Of a DNA stretch of 46,990 nt, positions 23,510-32,457 are shown one piece after another. The notes beneath the pieces are model-generated. The model saw only the letters and a list, made by a program, of their open reading frames with translations, had not been told where the DNA came from and made no database searches. Location of the stretch: the NCBI RefSeq assembly GCF_004521965.1, contig NZ_SDGK01000023.1:1-46990 (forward strand), in the 5' to 3' direction. Both the position numbers and the translations under genes were made by a program. Positions within the stretch are counted from its first letter, which is position 1, and each line of letters begins with the position of its first letter. This DNA is from Weissella cibaria. Its GTDB lineage: Bacteria > Bacillota > Bacilli > Lactobacillales > Lactobacillaceae.

Positions 23510-25774
23510 TTATTGCACCTCCAATGCGACAGTTTCGCCTGAGACATCAATCGTCAATGGATCACCAGAAATTAACGTTACTTGCGCACCGTCGTGATCG
23601 ACGGCCACTTCAAGCAAACGCTCACGGAACATGAATCGGAACTTATAGCCGTCCCACTCAGCTGGCAAGAATGGGTCAAAGTGCAATTGTTCATCACGCA
23701 CACGCATGCCAGCAAATCCTTGCACGATTGATAGCCAGGCACCCGTCATTGACGTGATGTGCAACCCGTCTGACGTGTCGTTGTTGTAGTTATCCAAGTC
23801 AAGACGTGCTGTACGCTCGTAGAACTCGACACTCTTATCGTCCATCTTCAAGTCAGCAGCGATAATTGAGTGAACAGATGGTGACAATGATGACTCGTGC
23901 ACCGTGAATGGCTCATAGAATTCATAGTTGTCACGCTTTTGTTGTTCCGTAAAGGCATCTGGGAAGTAGTACATCGCGTGCAATGTATCTGATTGCTTGA
24001 TGTATGGTGAACGCAAGATACGGTCCCATGACCAGTGTTGGTTAATTGGCAAGTGCTTTGGATCCAAATCACGGACTGGTACCAATTCCTTGTCCAAGAA
24101 TGTGTCGTGCGCAACAAAGACGTGACGTGGCACACCATTGACGTCAGTAACGTCCGCTTCAGGCAAGTACATCTTGTCGACAATTTCTTGCCAGTGCTTG
24201 CGTTCTTCAGCTGTAACGTTCAACTTCGTTTGGAACTCTGGTGCAACCGTGTCGATGTTTTCCAAAGCGTATGACAAGACCCACTTAGCCATCCAGTTAG
24301 TGTAGTAGTTGTTGTTGATGTTGTTCTCGTACTCGTTTGGTCCGGTAACACCGTGAATCATGTACGCATCGTTGCGTGCTGAATAGTGCACACGGTCAGC
24401 CCAGAAGCGTGCGATACCAATCAACACTTCACTACCCTCGTTTTCAAGCCATGAACGGTCACCCGTCAAGTGCGTGTAGTTGTAGATGGCATAGGCGATC
24501 GACGAATTACGGTGGATTTCTTCAAACGTAATTTCCCACTCGTTGTGTGATTCGATACCATCAAAGGTCACCATTGGGAACAAAGCACCGGCTAAGTCTT
24601 GTTGTTGAGCATTGTGATAGGCCCCAGGTAATTGTTGATAACGATACTGCAACAATGACTTCACCACGGCTGGATCGGTCACGCCCAGATAAACCGGAAT
24701 CGCGAATGCTTCGGTATCCCAATAAGTTGCCCCACCGTACTTTTCACCGGTAAAGCCCTTTGGCCCAATATTTAAGCGAGCATCGTTACCGTAATACGTG
24801 GCAAACAATTGGAATAGGTTGAAGCGAATGCCTTGTTGGGCCGCTTCGTCACCTGTAATCTGAACGTCGGCCTTTTCCCAACGTGCCGCCCAGCCAGCCA
24901 CGTGTGCATCATACAAGTCGTCATAGGTTGCTGATGCAATGCTAGCAAAAATCGTGTCAGTCGCATTCTTAACAGCCGTATCATCTGCATAATCACGTGA
25001 AGTCGTGACAATCACACGCTTTTCAATGCGCTGTGTCGCCGCACCAACTTGACCCGCAAAAACATTTCCAACTTGTTTGTCTTCTTGCACGACATCAATT
25101 GCTGGCAAATCTGACAAAAATCGTTGCCGGGCCGCCACGGTAAATTGGGGCACGCCAAATGGATTTGGTACAGTTCGCGTCATTAATAACGCCGTGTCGT
25201 TGGTTGCTTCTGCATCAAGCACGTCCCAGAATTTTTCATCATAATTCGAATCCTCATTGACGACGTCGCCATCAATCAATGCCGTCAACTGCACATCGTG
25301 GGTCTGCCCATCAATAGCGGTGAATGACCAACGCAAATCAGCCAATTCCTTCGTCGTAACCGAGATGAAGCGATCGATTTGCACCTGCACCCCGTTAACC
25401 GTAAATTGACGATGCAAGACACCTGCTTGCATATCCAAAGAGACCTCAAAATCAGTGTAAGGTACCGTTGCTAAATCAACCGTGATCCCATCAACTTGAA
25501 TAATTGCTTTCACAAAATTCAACGCGTTAATCGCCTTTCCGAAGTACTCTGGGTATCCGATTTTCCACCAACCAACACGCGTCTTGTCAGGAAACCAAAC
25601 GCCCCCAATGTAAACGCCCTGCAAAGAGTCGCCAGAATACGTTTCTTCAAACATACCCCGCATCCCCATATACTCATTTCCAAGTGACGTCATTGATTCT
25701 TGCAAACGCTTGTCCGCTGGTTGCAACTCATGCGAGGTAATTGTCCAAGGATTAACTTCAAAAATCCGCTTCAT
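23510..25774 (-). CDS. malP: Maltose phosphorylase (GH65)
   Basis: Splits maltose with phosphate into glucose and beta-glucose-1-phosphate. A 754-residue GH65 enzyme: N-terminal beta-sandwich (residues 1-270), (alpha/alpha)6 barrel with the general acid Glu in HGVTGPNEYENNINNN near 482, the phosphate-site region GLHITSMTGAWLSIVQGFAGM near 630 and a C-terminal beta sheet. The following gene handles its product. The start ATG follows AGGAG closely. Trehalose or kojibiose phosphorylase is less likely given the neighbours. Confidence 0.93.
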   Translation of the reverse strand: MKRIFEVNPWTITSHELQPADKRLQESMTSLGNEYMGMRGMFEETYSGDSLQGVYIGGVWFPDKTRVGWWKIGYPEYFGKAINALNFVKAIIQVDGITVDLATVPYTDFEVSLDMQAGVLHRQFTVNGVQVQIDRFISVTTKELADLRWSFTAIDGQTHDVQLTALIDGDVVNEDSNYDEKFWDVLDAEATNDTALLMTRTVPNPFGVPQFTVAARQRFLSDLPAIDVVQEDKQVGNVFAGQVGAATQRIEKRVIVTTSRDYADDTAVKNATDTIFASIASATYDDLYDAHVAGWAARWEKADVQITGDEAAQQGIRFNLFQLFATYYGNDARLNIGPKGFTGEKYGGATYWDTEAFAIPVYLGVTDPAVVKSLLQYRYQQLPGAYHNAQQQDLAGALFPMVTFDGIESHNEWEITFEEIHRNSSIAYAIYNYTHLTGDRSWLENEGSEVLIGIARFWADRVHYSARNDAYMIHGVTGPNEYENNINNNYYTNWMAKWVLSYALENIDTVAPEFQTKLNVTAEERKHWQEIVDKMYLPEADVTDVNGVPRHVFVAHDTFLDKELVPVRDLDPKHLPINQHWSWDRILRSPYIKQSDTLHAMYYFPDAFTEQQKRDNYEFYEPFTVHESSLSPSVHSIIAADLKMDDKSVEFYERTARLDLDNYNNDTSDGLHITSMTGAWLSIVQGFAGMRVRDEQLHFDPFLPAEWDGYKFRFMFRERLLEVAVDHDGAQVTLISGDPLTIDVSGETVALEVQ

Positions 25775-25792
25775 GATATTCTCCTATTATTT

Positions 25793-27115
25793 TTAAACGT
25801 GACCACGGAGCAAACGCACCGCTGACAATGCTGCAATGAGCAAAGCAATTGCAGAAACTAACAACATGTGTGGCATTGATGAACCCAACAATGGGAACAA
25901 GCCAAATGAGGCAACTGACGCCACAATTTGTGGAATCGTGATGGCCCCGTTGAATAGACCCAAATATGTGCCGTTATTCTTACCATCCAATGCATTCGTC
26001 AAAAATGTGAATGGATAAGCCAAAATTGATGACCAGGCAAAGCCGATTAACATGAATGACGCTAGCAAAGCCCATTGGTTATGGATGAACAAAATTGAGC
26101 CAAACCCAATGGCTCCAAGTAGCAAACTACCGCCATAAGCGAAGAACTCTTGCGCTGGCTTCACCTTCGTCAAAACCAAAGCCCAAAGTACGGCGCCGAT
26201 TGATTGCACAGCACTCAACACACCGAACCAGTTACCAGCAGCTTGATAGCCGGCTGAATGAGCATCCGTAACATGCCAAACTGTATCAGCAATTGCCCCA
26301 GTTCCATACGTCCAAAGGTATTGGAAAGCTACCCAGCTAAAGAATTGCACAACTGTCAGCTTCCAGAAAATACTTGGTGCGTGCGTCAACAAATGCATCA
26401 CACTTTCTTTTGGCCCTTCTTCTTGAATACCGTGATACTTGGCATATGTTTCTGGATCATATTCCTTGACGTTAATCACCGCGATGATGGTCGTAATTAC
26501 CAAAACAATCGCACCAACATAGAATGAAATCGCCACTGAATCAGGAATGACTCCTGGCTTAGCCGTGTTGGCCACGCCCATCGCCGTCAATACGAATGGG
26601 AAAACTGATGCTAATACTGAACCAGCGTTAGCCAAGAATGATTGCACTGAATAAGCATATCCCTTTTGTTTTTCGTTAACCGTGTCACCAACGACCATTT
26701 TGATTGGTTGCATCGCCATGTTGAATGATGTATCCATAAACATGATGGTGATGGCACCAAAAATCAACGCGATTGTTGCTTTAAAGCCCAAGTTTCCTGC
26801 GTTAGGCAATAAAAACATCACGATGGCTGACACAACCGTTCCGACAATCAGATAAGGCATGCGACGACCAAATCGATTCCATGTCTTATCTGATAAACGA
26901 CCAATAATTGGTTGCACGAACAAGCCGGCAGTCGGTGGTAGGATAAAGAACCATCCCAGCGAATGCGGATCAGCTCCCAGTGTTTGTAATAGTCGCCCCA
27001 AGTTTGAGCTCTGCAATGAGAACCCCATTTGTACCCCAAAGAATGCGAAACTCAACATCCAAATGGTATGTAATGGTAACGTTGGTAGCTTTTGACGAGT
27101 CCCCTCATTTGTCAT
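25793..27115 (-). CDS. MFS/GPH-like maltose transporter
   Basis: A 440-residue twelve-helix transporter with the look of SLC45/sucrose-type symporters: SFAFFGVQMGFSLQSSNLGRLLQ in helix 1, QPIIGRLSDKTWNRFGRRMPYL in loop 2-3. First gene of the maltose operon, 18 bases ahead of malP. The ATG at 27115 (MTNEGTRQ) is preferred over an upstream in-frame start that would run into the promoter. It brings in maltose unphosphorylated, as needed by the phosphorylase. Confidence 0.85.
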   Translation of the reverse strand: MTNEGTRQKLPTLPLHTIWMLSFAFFGVQMGFSLQSSNLGRLLQTLGADPHSLGWFFILPPTAGLFVQPIIGRLSDKTWNRFGRRMPYLIVGTVVSAIVMFLLPNAGNLGFKATIALIFGAITIMFMDTSFNMAMQPIKMVVGDTVNEKQKGYAYSVQSFLANAGSVLASVFPFVLTAMGVANTAKPGVIPDSVAISFYVGAIVLVITTIIAVINVKEYDPETYAKYHGIQEEGPKESVMHLLTHAPSIFWKLTVVQFFSWVAFQYLWTYGTGAIADTVWHVTDAHSAGYQAAGNWFGVLSAVQSIGAVLWALVLTKVKPAQEFFAYGGSLLLGAIGFGSILFIHNQWALLASFMLIGFAWSSILAYPFTFLTNALDGKNNGTYLGLFNGAITIPQIVASVASFGLFPLLGSSMPHMLLVSAIALLIAALSAVRLLRGHV

Positions 27116-27144
27116 TTTCGTTCCCCTTATAAAATCCATTTTGT

Positions 27145-27312
27145 TTGCAAATGTAAGCGCTTTATTTACAAGTTCAACTATAGCCGGCCACAAAATTAAA
27201 TGAAAGCGTTTTCTTTATGTTACCGGTAACATCTTCGCTTTTCAAGAGTGACCTTATCTCGTTCATATTTTAGTGTTATGATTTAAATTGAGTGTTTCAA
27301 AAACGTTTTCAT
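27145..27312. promoter_or_regulatory. Divergent control region of the maltose operon
   Basis: Contains ATGTTACCGGTAACAT (27217-27232), a perfect 16-base palindrome with central CCGG as in LacI-family operators, and three cre-like sites with near matches to TGWAANCGNTNWCA: at 27151 (TGTAAGCGCTTTA), 27201 (TGAAAGCGTTTTC) and 27300 (read on the minus strand, TGAAAACGTTTTTG). This suits repression by the divergent LacI protein plus CcpA catabolite control. Confidence 0.65.
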
Positions 27313-27332
27313 TATTTTTGAGGAGAATTATC

Positions 27333-28265
27333 ATGGTTTCACTATTAGACGTAGCACAGGCTGCTCACGTTTCGAAAATGACCGTTTCACGCGTTCTCAA
27401 CCACCCCGATCAGGTATCACCCGAGATTATTGCTGACGTCCAGCAAGTGATTGCCGAATTGGGATATGTCCAAAATCGGGCTGGTCGAGCGCTGGCCAAC
27501 AATCGGCAGTATAATATCGCCTTCATCTTATTAGATGATATCAATGAAATCGAACCATATTATGCGCATTTATTGATGCATTTAACGGATGAATTACGCC
27601 ATGCTGGTTACACATTGGAAATGCGACACGATCGTAATTTTGATTTAACGAATGTGGATGGTTTTTTAGTCAGTGGCGCACGAGGCTCGGACTTTAAACT
27701 CTTACAAAGTTTAACCGTCCCTGTCGTCATTTATGGTACTGAGCCGGGGATTCCGTCGGTGGATATCGACAATAAAGCTGGCACACAATTGGCGACCAAC
27801 GCCCTGATCGACGCTGGTTATGCGCGCCTGATTTATCTTAGTATCGATATGTCTGAACCATTTGCTATTAATCGTGAGGTTGGTTACCGTGACGCGATGT
27901 TAACAGCTGGTCGGACAACTGAAATTTATCATCTGCCAAATGATGAGCACGTAGCCCAAGCCTTTTTAGCTGATTTGAATCTGCGCGGCAATACCGGTAT
28001 CGTGGCCGCCACGGATCGGTTGGCATTAGGGGCATTACGGGCTGGCCACAGTCAGGGACTAACGGTACCTACTGATTTAGGGATTGTTGGTTTCGATGGT
28101 ATCTACATCCATCAACTAGCGGAGTTACCACTTACGACAATTCAGCAACCACTTGCAACCATTGCCCAACGTATGGTCGCTTTGCTCATGAAACAATTGG
28201 CTGGCGAAACGGTAACGTCAGTTTACGTCGCACCAAATCTACTACACGGAGCCACGACAGTCTAA
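27333..28265 (+). CDS. LacI-family regulator of the maltose operon
   Basis: A 310-residue repressor. Helix-turn-helix SLLDVAQAAHVSKMTVSRVLNHP and hinge LGYVQNRAGRALAN; effector domain with GFLVSGARGSD and VGFDGIYIHQL. The ATG at 27333 follows GAGGAG by 7 bases; the upstream in-frame start has no ribosome site and overlaps a cre-like box. Divergent from the transporter gene, so probably a MalR-type repressor. Confidence 0.87.
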   Translation: MVSLLDVAQAAHVSKMTVSRVLNHPDQVSPEIIADVQQVIAELGYVQNRAGRALANNRQYNIAFILLDDINEIEPYYAHLLMHLTDELRHAGYTLEMRHDRNFDLTNVDGFLVSGARGSDFKLLQSLTVPVVIYGTEPGIPSVDIDNKAGTQLATNALIDAGYARLIYLSIDMSEPFAINREVGYRDAMLTAGRTTEIYHLPNDEHVAQAFLADLNLRGNTGIVAATDRLALGALRAGHSQGLTVPTDLGIVGFDGIYIHQLAELPLTTIQQPLATIAQRMVALLMKQLAGETVTSVYVAPNLLHGATTV

Positions 28266-28302
28266 AAAAGCCGGTGAGATACAAAGGCTCACCGGCTTTT
28301 TG
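28264..28302. terminator. Bidirectional terminator between convergent genes
   Basis: AAAAAGCCGGTGAG pairs with CTCACCGGCTTTTT. Confidence 0.9.
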
Positions 28303-28309
28303 GCTATTG

Positions 28310-28876
28310 TTAGCCCACAAAAATATTCTTACCCAAACTCAACATTTGCAAGTACTCTTCAGATTCACCACCAATAATAAAGGCCGCATTACCTGAAAGC
28401 ACCGTCAACTTTCCGGCGTGTGAACGGGCATATACGCGGTCAAATAATTCTTCTTGCAATTTAGTACGATTACCGGCCAATTGCTCCAAGTTTTCAATCA
28501 CAAGAACATCGTAATCGTCATAACAATCCTTGAACTTTTGCGCCCCAACTTGACCACCACGTTGTCCAGCTTCATAGTCTTCCATGAATTGCTCAACTTC
28601 AACAATGGTCACATCGGTATCGAACGCCTGGTTAATCAAGCGTTCACGGAATTCGTAGTTCTCACCACGAACCAAAATCATCTTCAAATGATCATTGTTC
28701 ATGACTTTCGTCGTTGCACGCTTCAATTGACCTGGTACATCGTCAATATTAACGTCTTCATGCTTAACTTCTAATAACTTCGACAACACTGCAATTTGTT
28801 GATTCAACCCGGCAGCCTGAGCTTTCAAATTCAAAATAACCTGCTCAATTGCCTCTTGATGTTGTGCTTCAACCAT
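28310..28876 (-). CDS. DnaA/Hda-like AAA-domain protein
   Basis: A 188-residue protein with an N-terminal helical stretch (heptad-like, residues 5-40) and a domain resembling the DnaA/Hda ATPase core: MILVRGENYEFRERLI in the Walker A place but without the GxxGxGKT loop, DVLVIENLEQLAGNRTKLQEELFDRVYARSHAGKLTVLSG in the Walker B/sensor 1 place (compare DnaA DVLLIDDIQFLAG). It probably no longer hydrolyses ATP. A regulator or partner of DnaA is one option; a phage-type replication protein another. Function unknown. Confidence 0.5.
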   Translation of the reverse strand: MVEAQHQEAIEQVILNLKAQAAGLNQQIAVLSKLLEVKHEDVNIDDVPGQLKRATTKVMNNDHLKMILVRGENYEFRERLINQAFDTDVTIVEVEQFMEDYEAGQRGGQVGAQKFKDCYDDYDVLVIENLEQLAGNRTKLQEELFDRVYARSHAGKLTVLSGNAAFIIGGESEEYLQMLSLGKNIFVG

Positions 28877-28987
28877 AATTGTTATCCCCCTATCCTAAGT
28901 AGTTTGTACCATAATCATAGCACACACCCCGGGTGTCCTCTTATAATAAGTACTATCTTAATAGCATGATTCCCAGCAGGTCATGAT

Positions 28988-29254
28988 ATGCAATACGTCC
29001 TACTTTACGAACGCGAACCACTCTTCAGCAATGACGACTTAGACCTATTTTTAGCCGGCGTTGAACTTGATGCAGACATTCGCAACATCCCATTTGATGA
29101 AGCAAAAACCTGCCAACTCATTGCCGATTTAGCGCAGCAATCAGAAGAACCCGCGATTGGCTTTCTCGCCACTTATTCGACGTATGGGCATTGTGATGCG
29201 CTTGGTAGTGAGATTGATGTGACGTTGGAAATTGCGGTTACCCACCAAGACTAG
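28988..29254 (+). CDS. Small acidic protein of unknown function
   Basis: An 88-residue acidic protein (many Asp/Glu, start MQYVLLYEREPLFSNDDLDLF). No membrane segment or motif that I recognise. Its 3' end overlaps the convergent gene at 29251 by 4 bases. The ribosome site is weak (GCAGG). Believed real because of an even, coding-like composition. Confidence 0.5.
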   Translation: MQYVLLYEREPLFSNDDLDLFLAGVELDADIRNIPFDEAKTCQLIADLAQQSEEPAIGFLATYSTYGHCDALGSEIDVTLEIAVTHQD

Positions 29255-29595
29255 ACGTACATTTTCTTATCGCGGGCCCGCCAATTGCCATTAGCAGCAC
29301 TCACACCAATTCGGGTCGCTAACTTCGCCCAAAACTTAATATCAGCTAATGAAACACTCCCCAAGACGCTTGCCTCTGCATCGTAAAAATCACTCATGTC
29401 TAGGTTGTGCGTTTGAATAATTGGCAATACAAAATCACGTTGCATCGTTTTAAACGCGACAACCGGAATTAAGCCACCATTTACTTTGGCATCAAATTCG
29501 TTAAAAGCGTCATATCTAATATCTTCAATTTCACTCGCAAGTAGCGCAGCCAACCGACCGTGCCACATGCGATATTCCGTTTGTTTATCTGCCAT
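29251..29595 (-). CDS. Protein of unknown function
   Basis: A 114-residue soluble protein starting MADKQTEYRMWHGRLAALLASE and ending ARDKKMYV, with a helical first half. The ATG at 29595 is preferred over a GTG nine bases upstream. Convergent with the preceding gene. No family recognised. Confidence 0.55.
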   Translation of the reverse strand: MADKQTEYRMWHGRLAALLASEIEDIRYDAFNEFDAKVNGGLIPVVAFKTMQRDFVLPIIQTHNLDMSDFYDAEASVLGSVSLADIKFWAKLATRIGVSAANGNWRARDKKMYV

Positions 29596-29833
29596 GTTGT
29601 TCACCCGCTCCCGTTAAGTTAAACCTAATATACCACGGTTAAAATTAACTTTCAAGATATCCTGACCGCCCTTTATATTCGACATCTTATTTTTCAAAAC
29701 AATTTAAAAGATTCGCGTTAGCCGTCGTCCTTACAGGCGTGGGCATTTCGCTGTTTAAAACTGGTTGAGCACCAAAATATCTTCTAAAAATATTGCTATA
29801 CTATTAATAATTATACGATAAGGGGAATTTTTA

Positions 29834-30382
29834 ATGCTTACTGAACACCAATTGATTTCTGAGCTTGCGCAAATTGCTGAGGCCAGCGAAGTTGTTGGTC
29901 AACGCACTCGCAACATCTATCTTGGCGCAGGTTGGTTCAACGAGGACCAACAAAATATCTTGATGCAAGGTTACCAAGCGTTGAAGGCTAACCCAACAAT
30001 TAACGATATCTATGTTCCCCTCCTTAACCAATACGGTGGACAAGTTATCGAATCTGAAGGTGATTTTGAACCTGACTTCGAATGGGGGACGATGACTTAC
30101 AAGGCTGATATCACGGCGATGAACAACGCCGATTTGATTGTGGCCTTTATCGATGCGACTGACCCAGATTCAGGCACGGCGTTTGAAGTTGGTTACATGA
30201 CTGCTTCAAACAAGCCTGCTATTTTGGTCACGGTCGGTGATCGTAACGAACACCCAGTTAACTTGATGTTGTCATACGGGGCCGTTTCAAATGTTGACCT
30301 TGCAACAGAAGGTTTTGCTGCTTTGGAAAAGTTTAACTTTACCAACATCGCCATGAAGAAGTGGACTGGCGCCATTTTATAA
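29834..30382 (+). CDS. ntd: Nucleoside 2-deoxyribosyltransferase
   Basis: Transfers 2-deoxyribose between purine and pyrimidine bases, a salvage enzyme common in lactobacilli. A 182-residue protein with IYLGAGWFNEDQQ near residue 28, ADLIVAFIDATDPDSGTAFEVGYM near 100 containing the catalytic Glu, and VNLMLSYG near 143. GGGGAATTTTT precedes the ATG; TATACT at 29797 is a likely -10 box. A strong terminator follows, so it is a single-gene unit. Confidence 0.92.
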   Translation: MLTEHQLISELAQIAEASEVVGQRTRNIYLGAGWFNEDQQNILMQGYQALKANPTINDIYVPLLNQYGGQVIESEGDFEPDFEWGTMTYKADITAMNNADLIVAFIDATDPDSGTAFEVGYMTASNKPAILVTVGDRNEHPVNLMLSYGAVSNVDLATEGFAALEKFNFTNIAMKKWTGAIL

Positions 30383-30391
30383 TCTCAAGTT

Positions 30392-30432
30392 AAAGGCACC
30401 GCTCGATGGGATTCATCGCACGGTGCCTTTTT
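30392..30432 (+). terminator. Terminator after the deoxyribosyltransferase gene
   Basis: AAAGGCACCG pairs with CGGTGCCTTTTT, followed by a T run. Confidence 0.85.
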
Positions 30433-30579
30433 CACTGTTATTTATTTTGTCGCAGAATAACGGTTCTATTCTTTTCACGAATAGTAAAAGAATCACCTAT
30501 TCACCATGTCAGCGAATAAGGGATTAATTATTTATAAGATGATATTTTGTGGGGACGAGCCGTGTTTATCAAATAACGA

Positions 30580-30909
30580 TTACCACTTAATGACGTAGTT
30601 GACTTTATCTGCGTCGAAGTAGTCACTTTCCAGTTCGAATCCTTCTGACTCAAGCATTTGACGATACTCTTTGTCGTCGTGCAATCTTGCGTCAGAGTAT
30701 CGCACGACAACGAAATCGTCGCCTGCCTTAGCAGCTTCGTCAATCAACGCACCTACTTTGTTACGGCTGTTGGCGATGTCTTGCGCATGGTCACGAGCCT
30801 TCTTAAGCGCCACAGCTACCTTACCTTCTTCAGCGGTTTTTCGCACGATGTCTAACTTTGGCACTTTGGCAGATGCAAGTATTTCTTCAGGTGTTTGTAG
30901 TTCAGTCAT
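30580..30909 (-). CDS. Small soluble protein of unknown function
   Basis: A 109-residue protein starting MTELQTPEEILASAKVPKL. A long amphipathic helix (TAEEGKVAVALKKARDHAQDIANS) is followed by a mixed alpha/beta part ending YFDADKVNYVIKW. GGAGGT lies 8 bases upstream of the ATG. It follows the toxin-antitoxin pair on the same strand with a 160-base gap. No family recognised. Confidence 0.6.
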   Translation of the reverse strand: MTELQTPEEILASAKVPKLDIVRKTAEEGKVAVALKKARDHAQDIANSRNKVGALIDEAAKAGDDFVVVRYSDARLHDDKEYRQMLESEGFELESDYFDADKVNYVIKW

Positions 30910-30977
30910 GATTAGTACCTCCAAGTACAATTGATAATTTTATTCATCAATTTTCTTGTGCTTGAAAAGCAGCCTCT

Positions 30978-30996
30978 GTGGGTGAGAATCACCCAC
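30978..30996. promoter_or_regulatory. Perfect hairpin or operator upstream of the 109-residue gene
   Basis: GTGGGTGA and TCACCCAC, with a 3-base spacer, form a perfect palindrome between the toxin gene and the next gene. No T run follows on either strand, so an operator or a stable 5' hairpin is more likely than a terminator. Confidence 0.45.
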
Positions 30997-31070
30997 TATC
31001 ACGCAAAGTGTTTTGTCTTTGAAAAAATAACCACTTACCTAGCGCATTTGTCTGGTAAGAGATTTGCTTA

Positions 31071-31463
31071 TTACGCAAAAATTTGCTTAGTGATAATTTT
31101 AAGTGAAACGCGTAGCGTGGTTGCGTCAATTTGTCCAACGTATTCAGCATTACGTGCTTCTAGGTCGTAACCCAACAGTTGATGCAAGAACATAAACCCG
31201 TGCGTTTCATCGGCGCCATTCTTAACTAAGATTGGCAACGCTAGTGGATCGTTTTCCAAACGATTTTGCGCTTCTTGAGAAGATGATCCGGAAGTTACCG
31301 GGACAACTACTACAAAGGGCGCCTGTGCCCGATTGTACATATTGCCACTAACAACTACAACTGGTCGACGAATGTTGTTTGCTTTTGCATTGTGTCCTCC
31401 AAACTCACTACCCGCGTGTGGTTCTGAATCTACCCAAAATATGTCGCCTTGTTTGATTTCCAT
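31071..31463 (-). CDS. MazF/PemK-family toxin
   Basis: A 130-residue type II toxin, probably a sequence-specific mRNA endoribonuclease. Family marks: IKQGDIFWVDSEPHAGSEFGGHNAKANNIRRPVVVVSG, then FVVVVPVTSG. Its start codon overlaps the antitoxin stop by one base, the usual antitoxin-first, coupled order. Slightly longer than MazF of E. coli. Expected to be held inactive by the AbrB-fold antitoxin upstream. Confidence 0.88.
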   Translation of the reverse strand: MEIKQGDIFWVDSEPHAGSEFGGHNAKANNIRRPVVVVSGNMYNRAQAPFVVVVPVTSGSSSQEAQNRLENDPLALPILVKNGADETHGFMFLHQLLGYDLEARNAEYVGQIDATTLRVSLKIITKQIFA

Positions 31464-31720
31464 TAGAAAGCAATCTTTCCTTCTACACCGACAGATGTAT
31501 CAGCAAATCCAAATTCTTGAATCATTTGATAGCCTTCACCGGGTGCTAATTGTGCAAATAGGTTTTCGGGTTCAGACGCAACAACTTGTACAACATATTG
31601 ACCATTATCGTTTTTTACGAATTCAATTTGCGTGCCTGCTTCATTGGCACCGATATCTTTTCGAACGTACCGTGGAATTGTTACTTGACCTTTTGAAGTC
31701 ATTGATACAGTTTGAGCCAT
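31463..31720 (-). CDS. AbrB/MazE-family antitoxin
   Basis: An 85-residue protein with an N-terminal swapped-hairpin DNA-binding domain (TVSMTSKGQVTIPRYVRKDIGA) and a C-terminal part (LFAQLAPGEGYQMIQEFGFADTSV) that likely covers the toxin. The ATG at 31720 follows CCAGGAGGTG; an upstream in-frame extension would read through the promoter repeats. Two 17-base direct repeats lie just ahead of the gene and are probably its operators. Confidence 0.85.
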   Translation of the reverse strand: MAQTVSMTSKGQVTIPRYVRKDIGANEAGTQIEFVKNDNGQYVVQVVASEPENLFAQLAPGEGYQMIQEFGFADTSVGVEGKIAF

Positions 31721-31735
31721 TGTAAGCACCTCCTG

Positions 31736-31776
31736 GTAATACTTTTCCTTACCTATATTGTAATACTTTTCCTTAC
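31736..31776 (-). promoter_or_regulatory. Tandem 17-base repeats at the toxin-antitoxin promoter
   Basis: The same 17-base sequence, GTAATACTTTTCCTTAC on the plus strand, occurs at 31736-31752 and 31760-31776, a 24-base period. Each half contains a GTAA...TTAC inverted repeat. Position just upstream of the antitoxin ribosome site suggests autoregulation by the antitoxin or the complex. Confidence 0.7.
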
Positions 31777-31842
31777 TTCCATCAATGTTTAATCTTCTCG
31801 AATGTCGTATAGTCTTTTGGCTTAAGAATATCCTTTCTTCTC

Positions 31843-32457
31843 TTACCACCAGATGTCAAAACTGATAGACTTGTCACCCTCTGCTTTATCACTTGCGACG
31901 AATGCCCGAATGATTAGTTGCATAATACACATCCATGAGTCAAATGATGTACCATCAAGAACTCGTGAATTTTCAAATTCATCGAACCAGTCATCTTTTG
32001 CAATGGCATTATAGACGTAATCAAGTTTTGCCCACAATAGTTCGCTCATATTTGCAAACTTAGCGGCTACAAACTTATCAGCTGGCATGACAGCCTTTTT
32101 CTCTGGCTTATTGTAATACTCCGCGTTAAACTCTGCATTCTCAATGCCGTGAGCAAATTGAATTTCAGCAAAATAGTTAAACAGCCAATTTAGGGTTGCA
32201 TTAACACGACGTTCTAGTTCTGTGCGGTTCACAATTAGGTCATTTTCTTGACCAGTATGTCCATCGACCGTAACAGTTTTGATTTCGTTCTCGTAGAATA
32301 GATCACGGTCAGTCTCATGAAACTTAGCGTTTTTAACAACCATGTATGCAAAGTGGTCTGCGTCTCAACGCGTGTGTAGTCCAAAGTCGTCCTCTGACTT
32401 TTGACCGTCAATTTTTAAAATCGTTAAGAATACTTCAGTCAAGCAACTAGGCGCCTA
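31843..32457 (-). pseudogene. Broken gene of unknown function at the junction
   Basis: An open frame of 166 codons (ATG at 32343, ends ISFDIWW) has no ribosome site. The same frame continues upstream of a TGA at 32365-32367 as LTEVFLTILKIDGQKSEDDFGLHTR, then DADHFAY joins the ATG, and ends at a stop near 32458. So a longer gene has one nonsense codon (CGA to TGA fits) and has lost its 5' end where the AT-rich DNA begins. The product, acidic with several Trp residues near the end (FDSWMCIMQLIIRAFV), matches no family I know. Confidence 0.55.

Noticed and set aside
23848..24274. Overlapping frames of 79 to 111 codons within malP
   Set aside because: Shadows of the maltose phosphorylase gene in other frames, rich in unlikely residues such as Cys, His and Trp.
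30615..30640. TTCGAATCC resembling a tRNA T-arm
   Set aside because: Inside the coding sequence of the 109-residue protein and without any cloverleaf around it.
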